This document shows positions 21,794 through 32,903 of a stretch of DNA of 64,000 bases, in pieces. The stretch comes from Chaetorhynchus papuensis. Lineage: Eukaryota; Chordata; Aves; Passeriformes; Rhipiduridae. Where the stretch lies: NCBI GenBank assembly GCA_013396525.1, contig VWYX01000351.1, forward strand, positions 9,327-73,326. Direction: 5' to 3'. Position 1 is the stretch's first letter, and every line of letters starts with the position of its first letter. The notes beneath the pieces were generated by a model. It saw only the letters and a program-made list of their open reading frames with translations. It made no database searches and was not told the origin of the DNA. Position numbers and translations under genes: made by a program.

Positions 21794-24700
21794 TCAGAGG
21801 AGAGAGTCATCTGTGCACCCCCCTTCCAGGCCGTAGCGGAATTCCTGCAGGTTGGACACCCCATAGAAGTGGACAAAGGCTGCAGCCACCACCAGCACGT
21901 GAAAGATCTGATGAGACTGGAACTGCAAGGAAGCAATAAAGCCTTTAGATGAGACCAAAGGGGACAGGAACGCTGTCAACACCTCCTCCTCCTCTTCTTC
22001 CTTGCTGCTCCAGGACTGTCCTCTGCCCTCTGCTCCCTGCTGTTGCTCCCAGCAGTGATTCCCACCCTGTACTTTGCCCTGCCCTGCCCATGCACAGTAC
22101 CCATTCAAGGTATGCCTGCCAGCATGTGCTGAGGCACAGCAGGACCCCCCTAGCCTCCAGCCACTCAATGCCCCCTCTCCTGACCCCAGAGCTGCCCCCA
22201 GACACCCTGTTCACCCCCACACTCACCCAGATGTCGAACTTGCCCGGGAAGAAGCGCTCTGGGATGCGGGCAGCGTAGAGCCCAGCGCCCGTGATGTACA
22301 TCACGGCCATGAGGAAGAACCAGCCCATCTGCCCCACTGTGGTGGCCTTCACAAAGCCCTCGGCGATGGTGAAGTGCATGGTGGGCACGACCCCACTCAG
22401 CCCCAGCCCCAGGAACACGCCTGTGGCACAGAGGAGGTCAGGGAAAGGAGCTCAGTGTGGAGGGGGAGCTGCTCCTCTCACCGACTCCCCTTGATCCCTC
22501 ATCCTGTTTTAAGGAAGCAGCTTTACTTCACTGGATTCATAGAATATCCTGAGCTGGAAAGGACCCATAAGGATCATTGTGTCCAACTCCTGGTCCTGCA
22601 CAGGAGACCTGCAAACAATCCCACCCTGTGCCTGAAAGCTTTGTCCAAACACTCCTTAAACTTCTCCAATCCTTGTGGCACTTATCCTTCACAAAACGAG
22701 GGATCCACAGCTCCACATCCCAGGCAAACCGCCCCTGTGCTCTCTGGCTAGAACCCACCCAGTATTTCTTATGCAGGGCTGCAGCAGCTCATGCTCCTGG
22801 CTACGGGAATGGACATTTTGGAAGGTGCCAGCCCTTTGGATTGCACCAGGAACACAGCCACCCCTTACAGGAAAAGTCATTTCTTGGAGCTCCCAAGGAA
22901 GGAGCTCAGTAGCAGCTGAAATGTTCAACTCCGGCCTCTGCTGAGTTGGCAAAGAACAAGTGGCACAACGATGACATTGGCCTGGAGAGGCTCTGGGTGG
23001 CACCCAGCTGGATCCTGCTCGTGCTGGGGGCACAGGATGCAGTGGGGAGGAGCCATGGGGACGCGAGTCCTGCCTGTCCCCTGCCCTCATCTGAGGGCTC
23101 TCAGGTGGCCTCTGGCTCAGCATGGTCTCTCTTCACTCATGCAGCCAGGACACTGCTCTGAGAGACACTTGCTTCAGAACCCCTGGGAGCTGGGGAGGGA
23201 GGCATCTCCAGGTGCTCAGCGAGGCTGATGGGACCTGCCATGGGGGTAAATTCGGGTGTGGGGCTAGAGGCAGCCTCCCACTCCACCCTCAGGAAGGTAG
23301 GGACCAGCCAGTATGTCCCTGGCAGGTAAGAGCTCAGGGATGTCTTTCTCCTCCCCACCAGCTACAGGTTCCTGCTGCCAAACTGCTTCCCAGGGAAGGC
23401 AGAAAAGGCAAAGCCCCAGCCTGCCCAGGGCTATTCCTAAACTCCAAACACCAGGCTCTGCTCAGGAGATGAATCCCCAGCACAGCAAGAGAAGGCAGGA
23501 AGCTGCTCCCTGTAGTGCTGTGCTGCTCAGGGGGTAATGAATCCTACAGGTGCCCAGAGTCCTTCCCAAATGGGATCTGCCCAAAGTGCCTCCCGGGACT
23601 CAGGGGAGGAGGGAGCTCCTACCTGCTCTGGTCTGCCTGTGCTTGGGTGTTGCAAATCGGTCCCACTGTGCCACGATGATGGCAGAGATACCCAAGACAC
23701 AGACGATGGAGAGGTAGATGAGTCTTGGCTGTGGGGAGCAGTAGAATGAGTAGTAGAGCCACGGGACGAAGCTCCCCATGATCAGCAGTGCAATTCCAGA
23801 ATAATCCAACCTGCAGCCAGGATGCAACGACAGAGAGCCAGAGGTGAGCCCCAAAATCCACCCTCTCCATGTGTGGGAACTCCCCAGCCTGCACCTGAGT
23901 GGAGTCACTGGGCAGGAGGGGTGTGCTGGGGTCCCATCAGGGCCAGGTGCAACAGAAGGAAGGGCCTGGGCATGGTAGGAATGCTGGGGAGGGGCAAGAG
24001 GGGGCTGGAGCTCAAACCACCAGGAACAAATCCCTGTGCACATGGACCTGCGATCCTCCACTCATCTCACCACCAAAACAGTACCTGCACTGCCCCCATT
24101 GCCTTCCCAGGAGCACAAGGGCATTCCTGCTGGGTTTGTTTCGGAGACAGGATCCCCTGGGATCTCTGGGGGTTGTGCAAAGGGGATGGGCAGGATTCCC
24201 AGCAAGCAGCACCCAAATAAATGCCTTTAACAACCATGTGGGAGCAGAATGTCACTTGAGAGCCTCACTGCGAAGGCTGACGGGAACTTGACTCTTGGAG
24301 CAGGCCAGGAAGAGGCACAAACCACTGACCAGCCTTCCCACTCTGCTGGGGATCCTGTTTGTGTTCCTTCTTTCCATTTGGTTTCAGTCCAAACTGGATC
24401 CAAACCAGACGTTTTTAAAAGCATCCAGTAAACTGGGACCTACCAAACTGGCCATGGCCCCCAGCTGCCCAGTGAGAGCGAGACCCCTCCTCCATTCATT
24501 GCTACGAGGGGCACAGAGCCTGTTCCCTTGGGAGCACAGAGCCTGTTCTCTTGAAAGCCAGGATCCTGTTCCCTTGGGAGCTGCAGGGTCCCAGGATCTT
24601 TATCATGCACCTGAGGCCCCTGACCTGGCAGATTTAAGGTGCTCAGGCAGAGCCCTCCAGAACCCTGTTGTGGTTCTCCCTCAGTTCCATGCTGGATTGA

Positions 24701-27700
24701 GTGAATGCTCCCTTCCCCCAAGGATAAAACATTTGGGAACACAGTGCTTTCCAAGAGGAAGCGCTGCAAGAACCCAAAACCTCCCAGGAGACCACACAAC
24801 CACGCTCATGCTGACTCACTTCGAAAAAGTCCGCGAGACCTTCTCTGAGTGACAGTAGACAGTGTGGAAAAGCCAGGAGAAGCTGAGGCACAGCACTGCT
24901 CCCAGGAAGAACATCCCAAACACCACCTTCTCTTGGAGAGGAGCCATAAAGTACATGTTGGGCCGCAGCATGGTCAGGATCCCCAGGCAGAGGAACAGAA
25001 CAAACCCTGCAGGAACACATGGAGCGGGAAGTTAGGGGGACTGCGGGAGCAGAGACAGGATGAGAACAGCCCTGGCTATGCTCCGGGAGGTCCTGGATAT
25101 ATCCCAGGGGTGCTCAGTGGCCCACAGTGGGTCCTTGGCTGAAGCCTGTTAGTGCAAATGAGCAGGGCTGGGGTCAGGGGAAAGGGCAGGCACAGGGCAA
25201 AGATCTGCTGAGCATCCCTGTGTTTCACAGGGTTGTGGAATCCCAGACTGGCTTAGGTGGGAAGGGACCTTAAAGCTCACCCAGTTCCACCCCCTGCCAT
25301 GGGCAGGGACACCTTCCACTTAGCCCAGGTTGCTCCAAGCCCTGTCCAACCTGGCCTTGGACACTTCCAGGGATCCAGGAGCAGCCACAGCTTCTTTGGG
25401 CACCCTGTGCCAGGGCCTCCCCACCTCCGCAGGGAAGAATTTCTTCCCAGTATCCCATCTAACCCTGTCATCTGGCAGTGGGAAGCCATTCCCCCTTGTC
25501 CTGTGATTTCCAGCCCTTGTCCAAAGTCCTTCTTCAGCTCTCTTGGAGCCCCTTCAGGCACTGGAAGGGTCTCTAAGGTCTCCCTGGTGTCTTCTCATCT
25601 CCAGGCTAAGTATTCCCAGCCTGGCTCCAGAGCAGAAGAGCTCCAGCCCTCAGAGGATCTCTGTAGCCTCCTCTGGACTAATTTCAGAGGAACATCCTCT
25701 GAGGCTTCCCTGTTTTGTCCAGGACACATTTCCCCGTCCCACTCCTGCAGTGGCTGAGCCCAGCCCTGGTCCCTCTCTCCAAAGGGGCTCCAGGAGCTCC
25801 AGGCACTCCATGTCCAATCCTACTGCATGCACAGGATCCACACAGGGAGCCCTGGGCACAGAGAGGACCCAGCAGCGAGCCCGTTGTGACCCCAATGCAT
25901 CGTCTGAGCCCCTCCAGCCCCAGAGCTTCCCCTTCCCTGCAGTCACCCAGCAGGTGTGTCCAGATGTTGCCCGTCTCGGTGTGTATCCGGAAGATGCTCC
26001 GGAAGCAGGCGCGGAAGGAGGGCATGGGGGGCCGGTGTCCGTGCAGGAGGTAATCATTGTCCTTGAGCCAGTCGGGCAGGACGTCGTATGGGATCACGCG
26101 CCAGCGCCCTTCCCACACCTGCAACACACCAGGGGAATCAGGGCAGCCCAGAGCCCCAAATCCATGGGGAACAGCTCAGCCCTGGGATGCTCCCTGGGGA
26201 GAGGAAGTCAGGTGCCCTGTGGGACCCTGTAAGCCACCCACATCCTGCACTTTGCTCCCCATAGCCCCCCAAGGAGTGATTCCAGGTCCTCCCAGGGACT
26301 GATTCCCCACCCCCAGGGAGTGATTCCCAGCCCTGCCAGGGAGTGATTCCTGGTCCCCCCAGGGAGTGATTTTACCTCAGTTCCCACAAGGATTGACTCT
26401 CAGCCACCGAAGGAAGTGATTCCAGGGAGTCAGGGGCGACTCATACCCTCAGCTTTAACCCTTCTACACCCACAGACCGTTCCCTGCGGTAATTCCCATT
26501 TGATCAGGGAAGAAGCAGAGAAGCCACAGTGACTGCAGACACCAGGTGACACCCCGGCTGGCACTTGGTGCTTTTGGGCTTCACCCAGGCCCGCAGGAAC
26601 ACCGGGATTGCTCCCAGATCCTCATCCACCATGGCTGGGCCAACCCCCATCCTGGCCATCCCCTTCCTACAGCGTTCCCAGGAGATGCTGCTGGGAGCAG
26701 CACAGTTGAGCTGGAGCCAACTGTGGCTGCGTGGAGCTTTATCGGGACACATCCCGTCACCCTGAGCCCTGGGACTGGGGAATCTGCTCTAAAATCAGGA
26801 CCGGGGGATCGCCGCAGGCTCTGGTACCTTGTACACAAACTCTTCCATCTTCTCCATGGCATGATGAGCCTGCAGGGGCAGGGTCAGCACCCGCACCACC
26901 TCCTCCTCCTCCTCGCGGGCCGCCGGGCACGGCGGGTCCTCGGCCTGCAGGGAGAAGAGCCGGGAAGGAACCATTCCAGCCCCCAGGAGAGGAATCATCC
27001 CAGCTCTTCTGAGAGCACCTGGGGCTTCATCCCTCCGAGGGGACGGGCAGGACTCGCCGATCACCCTCGTTTATGCAACACACTGCTGCTTGACCCATCC
27101 AGAGTGGGCTAATCCCAGATTTATCCTGTCGAAAGGCGGGATTACCGCCAGGGATTTTCATCCCTACAACCAAGGCTGGAACGGCCGCTGGGCCCAGCTG
27201 GGAAACCCGAGCTGGCCCACCCGAGCAGAGGCGGCTCCGAGCTGGGAACGCTCTGGGTCCCGGCACAGCTCCAGCTCTCCTCAGACGGAAGAGGGTTCGG
27301 GAAGGTGATTCCCAGCCCTGTGGAAATGCTGGGGCTCTGGAAACACCCTGGGAACACCCGGCACAGACACAGCGATCCCGGTGACATCCCTGCGAAGGAC
27401 TATCCCAGCTCCAGGTTTGCTCGGCAGGAGCAGAGTTTGGGCCGGCTCGGAGCAGGGACCGGCCCGAGGAACGACACGGAGCCGTATTCCTCCAGCTATT
27501 AATGGGATAACGGGCAGATTCCCGGGATAATCCGCGGGGGCGGAGCGAGAAGACTGAGCCAGGCTCTGGATCCCCTCCCGCCCGGGGGTCTCGGAGGGGC
27601 TCACGCTGGCCGCGCCGGTGGGTCCTTGGTCCCCCTTCTCCTCTAGAAGCGGCCCCAGCTCGGCGAGCTCCAGATGCGCCCGTTCCCGCTCCCGATCCCG

Positions 27701-27760
27701 GTCCCGGCCGGCGGCCGCCAGCCCGCTGCCCGCCCCGGCAGGGGCCTTGCGGGACGCCAT
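21794..27760 (-). CDS. ADIPOR1: Adiponectin receptor protein 1
   Basis: Seven-membrane-segment receptor of the PAQR family with its N terminus in the cytosol; on adiponectin binding it signals through AMPK and has ceramidase-like activity. Coding exons in transcript order are 27605-27760, 26828-26944, 25947-26118, 24820-25006, 23623-23810, 22227-22420 and 21794-21922, giving 380 aa (human 375). All junctions are GT-AG and phases agree. The cytosolic head carries LELAELGPLLEEKG and VLTLPLQAHHAMEKMEEFVYK; the membrane core includes PYDVLPDWLKDNDYLLHGHRP. The zinc-binding residues known from the human structure are present: His in WLFHTVYCHS, Asp in KLDYSG, and both His in SHQIFHVL. The tail ends GGCTDDSLL. 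The start ATG (complement 27758-27760) gives MASRK, similar to known starts. An RDRDRERER stretch near residues 19-27 makes the head longer than in mammals. A splice acceptor ending at complement 27829-27830 implies a non-coding first exon upstream. Confidence 0.97.
22536..22755 (-). mobile_element. CR1 3' end, older subfamily, in ADIPOR1 intron 6
   Basis: Begins CATAGAATATCCTGAGCTGG and AAGGATCATTGTGTCCAACT, then CTGTGCCTGAAAGCTTTGTC, a subfamily shared widely among birds and different from the abundant one here. Confidence 0.8.
25234..25690 (-). mobile_element. CR1 3' end in ADIPOR1 intron 3
   Basis: Long, well preserved copy from GGAATCCCAGACTGGCTTAG to CAGAGGATCTCTGTAGCCTC. It is in the same orientation as the host gene. 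Confidence 0.88.
26265..26430. repeat. Short tandem repeat in ADIPOR1 intron 2
   Basis: Roughly six imperfect units of about 25 to 30 bases built around CAGGGAGTGATTCC. The last units are more diverged. Confidence 0.75.
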
Positions 27761-28300
27761 CGGGGCGGCAGCTCCGTGCGGCTCCGAAGCAGCCGGTGAA
27801 GGTCCCTCCGCGTCCTTCTGCCGCCGCGCTGCGGGGGTAAGAAGCACAGAGTTACTGGAACCGGGGGAACCGGCGGCAGGGCTCTCCCCAGTGGGCCAGA
27901 AGCAGCGGCCCCGCCCGTCCCGGGAGGCGCCCGGACCCCCCGCTCCCCCGCCCGTCCCTCACCGGCCGCTACATCCCGCGGGCGGCGGCGGCCGCACCGG
28001 AAGCAACGCTGAGGGAACGGGAACGCACAGCGCCGCTTCCGGCCTCGGGGCCACGCTCCCGCAGGGGCCCGTCCTGGGAATGGCGCTCTATGATTGGCCA
28101 AAGCAGCTGCCTGTCTCTCTCTTCTCCCGCCCCACCGAACAGCGCCCGCTGCGATTGGTCGAGCTGCCTGAGTGAGGTGCCGGCGGGAGGCGCTCTGGCC
28201 GCGACGCGCAGCTTTGTGGCTGCGCGCTCGGCTGCCCCCTGCTGGCAGCTCGGGGGTCCCGCGGGGGGACGGAGGCGGAACGGAGCCCCGAAGGGCCCTG
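27761..28300 (-). promoter_or_regulatory. ADIPOR1 5' UTR and CpG-rich promoter
   Basis: Very GC-rich. A minus-strand splice acceptor (CCCCGCAG) ends just before 27828, so 27761-27828 is 5' UTR of the start-codon exon and a non-coding exon should lie near 27.95-28.05 kb. Two ATTGG boxes (ATGATTGGCC near 28090 and GCGATTGGTC near 28153) sit about 60 bases apart and could bind NF-Y. The region may also act on the divergent tetraspanin. Confidence 0.5.
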
Positions 28301-29482
28301 GAGCCGCGGTGACATTGACACCGTCTTCAAACTGATGTCTTCAAGTGAATTATCTGCCCCCAGGATTAATTTTTCTCACCTTTTGCAAACATAATTCAAC
28401 TTCTTCAACAGAAGATGCTTTAATGAAGAAACGAACTGTGTGTTTCAAGCATTGATTAAAGTCACATCACCAAAATAAATATGCATTAGGCAGGTGAAGA
28501 ATATGCTTTAGATAGGTGAGTTCATGTAAATTTTACAGTAGAAAAGATTTAACTTTTTACCCCTCGGTGTGCTTGATTTGTGGAAACCTCCTTGTTGCAC
28601 CTGATGCAGAATAAATAATGTCTCCTTTCTGACATGACTCTGTGTTTAGAGAGCTCCTAAAGTCAGCAACAAGAGGGAACAGACCCAGTCATCCATCTGG
28701 GATGTCCCTGTGTCTCAACAGCTGACAGCCCCTGCAGCATCACCTGCTCTCCCACAGGTCCCACGTGTGACCATTGAGGGCTTCCCCAAATGGCCACAGC
28801 AATAATTGATGGCCGAGGTCACCCTGGCCTGGTGGGACGGCTCGTCTTTCCCTGCCCACAGGTTTAATTTCCTTGGCTGACAAGAGCCGGAGACTCCCGG
28901 CTGCCGCCGGCACAATGGTGGATCCTGTTCCCCATCAATCATTCATGGCCTTGCCGCTGGAAGGGGTTTCTTGGGGGCTGCTGGAGTGAGAAGGGGGAGG
29001 GATTTTCCAACCTTCGTGATGTTATCTAGGTGCTGGCAGCACCAGGGAAGGTTGGAGGTACCTGGGTCACCCGCTGTTCCCACAGGGTGAGTGGTGTGGG
29101 GGCTGAAGGGAACACAGGATTTAGAGGGGACATGGGATTTGTAGGGGACATGGGATTTGGTGAGGACACAGGGTTTAGAGGGGAGACAAGATTTGGAGGG
29201 GACACAGGGTTTGGAGGGGACACAGGACTGAGGACATGGGGTTTGAAGGGAACATGTGGTTGGGAGGGGACACGGATTTGCAGAGGACACAGGTTTGGGG
29301 CTTTTTGGGGTGTCATGGGAGATAGTGGGGAACAAAATGATCTGGGAATTTTGGGAGGCTGCATTCCCCCATATTCTGCTGGAGCCAAGGCGTCCAGGAC
29401 AAGTCAGGGCTGGCTGTGGCCAGGGCTCTGCTCTCCCCTCCATAGGGACAAACACTGCTGTGCCCCCCCTCCCGGTGTCCCC
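28301..29482. other. Gap between ADIPOR1 and the tetraspanin gene
   Basis: Up to about 28.7 kb the sequence is AT-richer and featureless. It then becomes GC-rich, and a minisatellite (29108-29302) lies just ahead of the tetraspanin start. A non-coding first exon of the tetraspanin could be here, but no clear donor decides it. Confidence 0.45.
29108..29302. repeat. G-rich minisatellite upstream of the tetraspanin gene
   Basis: About eleven imperfect units of roughly 18 bases, each a variant of AGGGGACATGGGATTTG. It lies 180 bases before the tetraspanin start codon. The open frames on both strands reflect the repeat and are not taken as genes. Confidence 0.85.
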
Positions 29483-31945
29483 ATGGGTGTCTTGAGCTGC
29501 ATGAAGTACCTGATGTTCATCTTCAACGTGCTGGTGTTTGTGAGTCCACCTGGGCCCCGTGGGGTGCAGGGGTGGAGGGAACTTGTTCCTGGGGAGTGAC
29601 ATCTCCAGCTGGCTCAGGGGTGGGTGACACCAGTCCCAGGGAGGGGACCAAGGGTTGAAGCATCCCCCATCCACATGGAGTGACATTTCTGTCTGACTCA
29701 GGGGTGGGTGACACCCATCCCAGGGAGGGGACCAAGCCTTGGACATCCCCTGACCCCATGATCATCTCCTGACCTCCCCCTGCAGGCTGGGGGGACATGT
29801 CTGGCGGGCGTGGGAGTCTGGGTGGCCGTGGACCCGGCTGGTTTCCAGGACATCGTGGCTGCCAGGGCTGTGCTGAGTGCAGGCGCGTGGCTGCTGCTGG
29901 CCGTGGGCATCGCCCTGTCCCTGCTGGGCTTCCTGGGCTGCTTCGGGGCCCTGCGCCGGAGCCGCCCACTCCTGCTGCTGGTGAGGGAGGGGAGATGGGT
30001 GGGAAGGGGCTGCAGGATGTGGGCAGGGGCACTGGGGGCAGAAGTCGTGGGCTGGAGGGTGGTGCGGGATGCAGGTGTGCCTGGAGGAGACAGGAGCTGG
30101 TGTTCCTCATCCTCAACACATCCTGCCATCCACTTCCCACCTTGTGAGTCTCAATTTAGAGCTCAGAGGATTTATAAAGCCACCAAGTGGGGTCTATTCT
30201 CTCTGAAGCCACTGGCTTGTCCCACATGGCATTTCCAAGGTATCCCCACTGCTGGTGAGGGGCAGAAATGCCTGTTTGAGCACCAACACCCCCATTTCTT
30301 CAGCATTCCCAGTCCCTTGCAGCCAGTGCTTGTTTTTAACCCCTGCCTTGCAGCCCCAGTGGTCAGAGATGTGGCATCTGTTCCCAGGAGCTGTACACAC
30401 ATCCCTCGTCAGGGATGGGCAGGGCTGGTGCAGAGGAGGGCAGGGATAATGTGAGCAAGCTGCGTGTGGGATCGGTCTGGTCTCTGACTCCTTCACCTGC
30501 TGCCTTCCAGTTCTTCATCCTTGTCAGCCTCGTCTTCCTCACACAGCTCGTCGGGGCCGTTCTCTTCCTGGTGCACTGGAAACAGGTACTGGCACCATCC
30601 CCAGTGTCGCCAGCATCCCTCTGTCACACCATGGCCATGGCTCAGAGTCCACCAGGCAACTGGGGCTGGTGTGGGGACATCCTTCCCCTCATCTCTATCA
30701 CCAGCACCACAGCACAAACCTCAAAGCGGGGCGGGGGGGGGGGGCGGGAAGTGTCCACTGGGTGCCCAACTCTCCTCAAAAGGAGCTGGTGCTGAGCAGA
30801 GTGGGAGAGGAACAGTCCCAGCCCTGGCACCAATCCCACAGGTCCAGCCCGAGCGCTTCCTGTCTGAGCTGCGGAGGAACTATGGTGGGGACGAGGGTGC
30901 CGAGGTCTTCTCCACAGCCTGGAACACCCTCATGGTCACAGTGAGCAGCTGGGAGGCTCCTGGGGGTGTGTGGAGCACACACAGGATGCACCAAGGGTGA
31001 CCACAGTGATGGTGTTTTCCCTTCTGTTCCAGTTCTCGTGTTGTGGCGTTTTAGGACCTGAAGACTTTGGGAATGGCTCCCGCTTCCAGGAGCTGCACCC
31101 AGGGATGCCATGGCCACGGGCATGCTGTGCCCGGGAAGGGCTTCTGCAGGCAGGAGAGCTCCTGGGCTGGGAGCAGTGCCAGGACAGAAGCCCTGGCTAC
31201 ATCCACGAGCAGGTATGGCACAATGCTACTGTGTCCGTGTCTCTTGTCTCAGCCGCAGCCCTTCCCAGGCTCACAGAGCAGAGCACAAGGGACAGGAGCC
31301 TGGGACGTTGCCTGGCTGTGGTTCCACAGTCTAATGGTTCCTAAAGTCCTCAGCTCAGCCTGCCCACAGAAGACCCCCTGACACCCCAGTCCCCCTCTGG
31401 GCTCCCTGTGGCCATGGGGAACGTGAGAGAGCCCCTCCCTCCTCTCCCTGCCCCAGGGCTGCTTCTCCACCTTCGGCAGGACTCTGCAGAGGTACATCTC
31501 CCTCCCTGGGACCTGCAGCTTGGCCGTGCTGGGCATTGAGGTAATGAGGGGGGCTGGGGACAGGGCAGACAAAGGTTCCCCTCTTTGTGGCAGGGGGGTT
31601 GTTCAGTAGACAAGGAGAGCACAAAGGGGCTCAGGTCTGTCTCAGGGCACAGAGCCCACTCTCCGCTGCAGATGGGGCAGGTGAAGGGATAGGAGAGGCT
31701 TTGTTTTGCTCCCCCTGGGTCTCCTTGCCCTGGTGTCCCTGTGCAGCACCAGGACAGTTGGCCCAGGCCCCTTGAGGGGCACAGCAATGGTGTCAGGCCA
31801 GGGACCCTCCAGCCTCTCTCTGCTTTCAACTGCAGCCAGGCCCAGCCTGGCCCAGCCCTGCCCTGGGGCTGACCGTCTCCCGCCTCCGTCATTCCAGATC
31901 TTCGCCATGTTCTTCGCCTTCTGCCTTTACTACAACTTCGACTGA
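29483..31945 (+). CDS. Tetraspanin (TSPAN18-like)
   Basis: A four-membrane-segment scaffold protein that would organise partner proteins in membrane microdomains. Seven coding exons: 29483-29539, 29786-29980, 30511-30585, 30842-30940, 31033-31212, 31457-31540 and 31898-31945, all phase 0, giving 245 aa, a normal tetraspanin length. Exon 1 carries the LSCMKYLMFIFN entry to membrane segment 1; exon 2 has a short extracellular loop (VAVDPAGFQDIV) and segment 2 (LLGFLGCFGALRR); exon 3 is segment 3. The large loop shows the family CCG motif (SCCGVLGPEDF), then ACC, QC and GC, so six loop cysteines, plus one NGS glycosylation sequon. Segment 4 ends CLYYNFD. The loop (NYGGDEGAEVFSTAWNTLM, GPEDF) resembles TSPAN18 most in my memory, but orthology is not certain and no symbol is given. 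No tetraspanin occurs at this place in human 1q32 as far as I know. Confidence 0.88.
29596..29760. repeat. Two-copy tandem duplication in tetraspanin intron 1
   Basis: Two adjacent units of about 83 bases start with GAGTGACAT at 29596 and 29679 and share GGCTCAGGGGTGGGTGACAC-like and GGGAGGGGACCAAG blocks. They fill most of the 246-base intron. Confidence 0.8.
30728..30748 (+). repeat. Poly-G tract in tetraspanin intron 3
   Basis: A run of about twelve G flanked by further G-rich sequence. Length may be unreliable in assembly and the tract could fold as a G-quadruplex. Confidence 0.85.
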
Positions 31946-32734
31946 GAGGGACAGGGATGTGTCCAGGGCTCTGGGAGCAGCTGAGGACACAGCCTTTTCC
32001 TCACCCATCAGAGCTCAGCTCATCACTGAGCTTCGTCACTTCCCAGGCACTGGGAACCTTGCCGAGTCCTCTCTCTGCTCCAGAGGTGGGGCTGGCTCAC
32101 TTTTCTGGGAGCAGGGACAGGACATAGGTTAAATTCCCAGCAGGGAACCTGCAGAGCAAGAGGCCAAGCACCTCACTTGCTCCTGCTGTGATCTGCAGTC
32201 AGCCCTCATCTTTGGATCCATGGAAGCACTGAGAATTTTCCTCCTTAGCTCAATCCTCTCATGCTCCTCACCCTGCACATCACATCACTGACATCCCACT
32301 TTTCCACATCCATCCACTCCCAGATCTCTGGGAATCCTTTGGGATCTTCCTCACCTGCCCCGAGCTGCTTCTTGTCACTGGCCACCTCCTGGAGTCACAA
32401 CAGAGCCAAGACACCATCCAGGTTTATCCTAAATGGTCCAACTGGAACCTAAAAGACTGCTCTGGAGAGCCAGGGTTGTAAGACTTGAGTTTAATGACTT
32501 AGCCCTTGAGGTTACATGGAAAACTAAGCCTTTCCTGGGAAAGGATTCCCACCAGCTGGTTCTGACCTGTCTGCTGCTCAGCTCCTGCTCTTAGCTGGTT
32601 GTGAAAATAGAAACTGAACTAACTTGGTGCTATTCCCATGTTTCTGAAAGTTGGAAATTGGAAGCTGAAGCAGTGCTTCCAGTTTTCCTTTTCTTTTGAA
32701 TATTCCAAAACCTCCACTCAACAAAATGGAAAAA
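31946..32734 (+). other. Tetraspanin 3' UTR and tail-to-tail gap to UBE2T
   Basis: Follows the tetraspanin stop. No AATAAA on the plus strand was found here, so the message end is not fixed. No other gene or repeat is recognised. Confidence 0.45.
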
Positions 32735-32754
32735 TAGATATAAAAGCTTTATAT

Positions 32755-32760
32755 TTTATT
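32755..32760 (-). terminator. Poly(A) signal of UBE2T
   Basis: TTTATT on the plus strand gives AATAAA on the minus strand, about 145 bases past the UBE2T stop codon, in an AT-rich setting typical of a message end. Confidence 0.65.
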
Positions 32761-32903
32761 AATATAATGGAACTTTTCACAAAAAAACCCCATGCCAAGG
32801 AAACAGAAACCCAAAGCTGGTGCAGCCCTTTAAAGGCAGACTCTTTCCTTGTACCTGTGTGAGGGGAAGGGGACAGTGACAGCCCCAAGAGAACAAAACC
32901 CCC

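Noticed and set aside
27761..27847. N-terminal extension of ADIPOR1 upstream of MASRK
   Set aside because: It begins at GTG and crosses a splice acceptor (complement 27829-27830). It is 5' UTR.
28943..29746. 267-codon minus-strand open frame ahead of the tetraspanin
   Set aside because: Its repetitive SKPCVPSK-type middle is the reverse reading of the minisatellite, and the rest overlaps tetraspanin exon 1 antisense.
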